This document shows, in pieces, positions 6,117 through 8,639 of a stretch of 8,639 nt of DNA. Made by a program: the position numbers and the translations under genes. The notes beneath the pieces are model-generated. The model did no database searches. It was not told the origin of the DNA and was given only the letters and a program-made list of their open reading frames with translations. Location: assembly GCA_043817345.1 (NCBI GenBank), contig JBDRGZ010000034.1:1-8639 (forward strand), read 5' to 3'. The DNA comes from CAYSXS01 sp043817345. GTDB lineage: Bacteria > Patescibacteriota > Patescibacteriia > UBA2196. Each line of letters starts with the position of its first letter. The first letter of the stretch is position 1.

Positions 6117-7283
6117 ATGAAAACAATAGCAGTTTTTTTTGGTGGTCGTTCACCAGAACACGATGTTTCTATAATAACTGGACAGTTAGTTATTTCTGGT
6201 TTAAAAAAATTAGGCCATCAGGTTGTTCCTGTGTATATCACCAAAGAGGGCATTTGGCATTCTGATGAATGTCTAGGCTCTCTTTTGTTTTTTAAAAGAG
6301 AAAATATTTCTGAAGAAATTAAAAAACTCCAGAGAGTTGTTTTGGATTTTGATGTTTTGTCGAAAAACTTAATTTTGATGACAAAGACTATTTGGGGGAA
6401 GAAAAAAATAGATATTGATATAGCTTTTCCGGCTTTTCATGGTTTAAACGGGGAAGATGGTACCATTCAAGGTCTTTTTGAATTGGCAAATATTCCATAT
6501 GTTGGATGTGGAGTAGCATCATCTGCACTTACTATGGATAAAGTATTAACTAAGCTGTTTTTTAAAAGTATAAACATATCCACTGTTGATTTTCTTTCTT
6601 TCTTTAATTATGAATGGCTAAAAAATAAGGAAAATATTTTAAAGAATGTTGAAGAAAAATTAAATTGGCCTTTAATTGTTAAACCAGCAAAACTTGGATC
6701 TTCAATAGGCATTTCAAGGGCTGAAAACAAAAAAGATTTAATTTCTGCGATAGAGGTTGCTTTACATTATGATAATAAGATATTGGTTGAAAATTTTATT
6801 GAAAATTCAATGGATCTAACTTGTGCTGTTTTAGGACGTAAAAATAATAATCGAATATCTTTAGTACAAGAATCATTATTTCAGGATAAGTTGTTTAGTT
6901 ACGAAGATAAATATCTTAATGATGGTGGGACTCAAACAGGAGAAGCAATTGATAATATTATTATACCAGCCAAAATTAGCAAAGAATCAACTGATAAAAT
7001 ACAGAATTTGAGTCAAGAAATATATACAAAGCTTAATTGTGAAGGTATTGCTAGAGTAGATTTTTTGTATGATAAGAAAGAAGAAAAGGTGTATGCAATA
7101 GAAATAAATACAATGCCCGGTACTTTATATCATCATCTTTGGCAAAAAAGTGGCATAGAATTGGATGAATTATTAACTATATTATTAGATAACGCAGAAA
7201 GTAGACAAAAAGAAAAAGATTCTTTATCACACGTTTTTAATTCGAAAATTTTAAATCAAATTACTTCTACAAAATTAAAATAA
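6117..7283 (+). CDS. ddl: D-alanine--D-alanine ligase family protein (Ddl)
   Basis: Ddl joins two D-alanines using ATP to supply MurF. The 388 residues form an ATP-grasp enzyme, longer than E. coli DdlB (306). Visible motifs: GGRSPEHDVS (9-18) with Glu14 as first-site glutamate, FHGLNGEDGTIQG (107-119), GSSIGIS (194-200), omega-loop SYEDKYL (261-267) with Tyr266 matching DdlB Tyr216, and metal ligands Asp315, Glu329 and Asn331. Retaining that Tyr, which is His in VanA-type D-Ala-D-Lac ligases, argues for D-Ala-D-Ala. However, the stretch after the last metal ligand reads NTMPGTLYHHLW, not the NTSPGMTSHSLVP style of DdlB, so residues around the second D-Ala site differ and acceptor specificity is uncertain. 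It lies 23 nt after the MurF-like gene and 3 nt before murF, with no Shine-Dalgarno motif. Confidence 0.9.
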   Translation: MKTIAVFFGGRSPEHDVSIITGQLVISGLKKLGHQVVPVYITKEGIWHSDECLGSLLFFKRENISEEIKKLQRVVLDFDVLSKNLILMTKTIWGKKKIDIDIAFPAFHGLNGEDGTIQGLFELANIPYVGCGVASSALTMDKVLTKLFFKSINISTVDFLSFFNYEWLKNKENILKNVEEKLNWPLIVKPAKLGSSIGISRAENKKDLISAIEVALHYDNKILVENFIENSMDLTCAVLGRKNNNRISLVQESLFQDKLFSYEDKYLNDGGTQTGEAIDNIIIPAKISKESTDKIQNLSQEIYTKLNCEGIARVDFLYDKKEEKVYAIEINTMPGTLYHHLWQKSGIELDELLTILLDNAESRQKEKDSLSHVFNSKILNQITSTKLK

Positions 7284-7286
7284 ATT

Positions 7287-8570
7287 ATGTCTCGTAGGTT
7301 TATTAATTATTTGTTAGCTCGATTAGCCCGTAAGATAATTAGAAAATATCAACCTAGGGTTATTAGCATAACTGGCTCAGTTGGAAAAACTTCTACAAAA
7401 GAAGCTATTTTCTCTGCACTGAAAACAGATTTTAATGTTCGCAAGAATATTAAGGATCACAATACAAAAATAGGGATACCATTAACAATTATTGGTACAG
7501 AAACTGGAAATAGGAGTTTAATTGGCTGGTTTAAGGTTTGGCTAAAAGCCCAAAGTTTGTTATGGGGGTATGATGAATGTTATCCAGATATTTTAGTTTT
7601 AGAAATGGCCGCTGATCATCCAGGAGATATATCACATTTAGTTAAAATTGCTCCGTGTGAAACAGCTATTGTCACAGCTGTAAGTGAAAGTCATTTAGAG
7701 TTTTTTAAAAACCTAGAAGCTGTTAAAGAAGAAAAACAAGTATTAGTTTCTCATTTAACAGATAGTGCCACTGCTATTTTAAATATCGATGACGAGTTAG
7801 TTTCTTCAATGCAAGACAAGACTAATGCTAAAATTTTAACTTATGGTTTTCTTGAAGGGGCAGATTTAAGAGCTTTTGATTTTAGTTATGTTCATGGAGA
7901 TGATAATTCTTTTTCACATTTAAATTTTAAATTGTCATACAAAGAAAAGGTGATTTTAGTTGAGTTAAGAAATGCTTTATCTAAAACTCATGTGTATTCT
8001 TTCTTATCTGCTGTTGCTGTTGGCTTAATATATGGATTAGATTTAGATGAATTGGTTAGCAAGATGAAAAATCTTAGACCACCAAAAGGTAGAATGAATT
8101 TTTTAGATGGTATTAAACATACAAAGCTAATTGATGATACATATAATTCGTCTCCACGTGCGGCTAAAGTTGCACTTGAGGTTCTTTCCAAGCTATATGT
8201 CCCGGGTAAGAAAATAGCTGTCTTAGGTGACATGTTAGAGTTAGGTTCTTTTACAGAACAAGCCCATCAAGATTTAGGTAAATTGGTTTGTGAATTAGGA
8301 GTAGACATGTTAATAACTGTAGGAGAAAGATCACAAGATATTGTCCGAGGAGCTGAATCAGTGGGCATGAATAAAGATAAGATGTTCCATTTTGATGATG
8401 TAAAAATAGCTGGAGAGTTTTTACAAGATAAAATGGAAAAAAATGATTTAGTATTAATAAAAGCTTCACAAGGCATGAGATTTGAAAAAATTGTTAAAGA
8501 AGTTATGGCAGAGCCTATGAGAGCGGGTGAGTTACTGGTTAGACAATATGGAGGATGGATTGAAAGTTAG
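7287..8570 (+). CDS. murF: UDP-MurNAc-tripeptide--D-Ala-D-Ala ligase MurF (N-terminally short)
   Basis: MurF attaches D-Ala-D-Ala to the UDP-MurNAc-tripeptide in the cytoplasm. The Mur ligase core is well preserved in 427 residues: P-loop ITGSVGKTST (28-37), Glu106 in VLEMAADHPGDI, His136 in SESHLEFF, lysines in the AVKEEKQ segment (145-151) for the carbamylated position, DDTYNSSP (283-290), LGDMLELG (313-320) and the C-terminal IKASQGMR (391-398). The P-loop lies only 28 residues from the start, whereas E. coli MurF has about 100 residues before it, so the UDP-binding domain 1 is absent or reduced to a basic helix (RRFINYLLARLARKIIRK). The DDxYN, LGDMLELG and C-terminal Lys motifs make this the better MurF of the two ligases here. 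It starts 3 nt after ddl. A strong promoter follows it. Confidence 0.88.
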   Translation: MSRRFINYLLARLARKIIRKYQPRVISITGSVGKTSTKEAIFSALKTDFNVRKNIKDHNTKIGIPLTIIGTETGNRSLIGWFKVWLKAQSLLWGYDECYPDILVLEMAADHPGDISHLVKIAPCETAIVTAVSESHLEFFKNLEAVKEEKQVLVSHLTDSATAILNIDDELVSSMQDKTNAKILTYGFLEGADLRAFDFSYVHGDDNSFSHLNFKLSYKEKVILVELRNALSKTHVYSFLSAVAVGLIYGLDLDELVSKMKNLRPPKGRMNFLDGIKHTKLIDDTYNSSPRAAKVALEVLSKLYVPGKKIAVLGDMLELGSFTEQAHQDLGKLVCELGVDMLITVGERSQDIVRGAESVGMNKDKMFHFDDVKIAGEFLQDKMEKNDLVLIKASQGMRFEKIVKEVMAEPMRAGELLVRQYGGWIES

Positions 8571-8579
8571 AAGTTGTAT

Positions 8580-8607
8580 TTGACAAATTATATAGAATAT
8601 ATATAAT
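8580..8607 (+). promoter_or_regulatory. Consensus sigma70-type promoter leading out of the window
   Basis: TTGACA (8580-8585) and TATAAT (8602-8607) are both perfect and separated by 16 nt, 9 nt after the murF stop codon. Transcription should begin near 8614. It would drive whatever lies past the right edge, which cannot be seen. It is the best promoter in the window and suggests a separate, strongly expressed unit. No terminator hairpin is visible between murF and this promoter. Confidence 0.7.
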
Positions 8608-8639
8608 TGAAATATTAGTATTTTATCCTATCCAATTCA

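Noticed and set aside
7988..8476. Three minus-strand frames of 69-81 residues inside murF
   Set aside because: Two overlap each other in different frames and all oppose conserved MurF motifs such as DDTYNSSP and LGDMLELG.

Overview
This AT-rich window carries a compact, rearranged dcw (division and cell wall) cluster with every gene on the + strand. The order is mraZ - rsmH (mraW) - ftsL-like - ftsI - alpha/beta hydrolase - membrane-anchored MurF-like ligase - ddl-like ligase - murF. The organism is a bacterium that makes peptidoglycan. Low GC, tight packing, scarce Shine-Dalgarno motifs, Mur ligases without the usual N-terminal domain and a variant Ddl together suggest a Candidate Phyla Radiation (Patescibacteria) member. 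That placement is inference. TGA ends two genes (rsmH, ftsI) and never occurs inside a reading frame, so the recoded-TGA (glycine) lineages are unlikely.

Region by region: bases 1-237 hold a promoter candidate, GTGG boxes at 10-bp spacing that look like a MraZ operator, and a palindromic repeat unit placed between promoter and mraZ. Bases 238-1567 encode MraZ and the 16S rRNA methyltransferase RsmH. Bases 1568-1825 hold two overlapping hairpins, a weak promoter candidate and a second copy of the repeat unit, this one bounded by a perfect 14-nt inverted repeat. Bases 1826-3956 encode a FtsL/DivIC-type protein and the septal transpeptidase FtsI. Bases 3984-8570 hold four closely spaced genes: the hydrolase sits where murE often lies and overlaps the MurF-like gene by 11 nt, followed by a Ddl-family ligase and a soluble MurF. 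The last 69 bases contain a perfect-consensus sigma70-type promoter pointing out of the window.

How the genes fit together: MraZ probably represses its own promoter. RsmH travels with it as in most bacteria. FtsL and FtsI belong to the septal synthesis complex. Ddl and MurF should make D-Ala-D-Ala and attach it to the muramyl tripeptide precursor. The hydrolase and the membrane MurF-like protein have no established role here. With the variant Ddl they form the most interesting unit, possibly a side pathway that modifies stem peptides on lipid-linked precursors. The standard dcw members murE, mraY, murD, ftsW, murG, murC, ftsQ, ftsA and ftsZ are not in the window.
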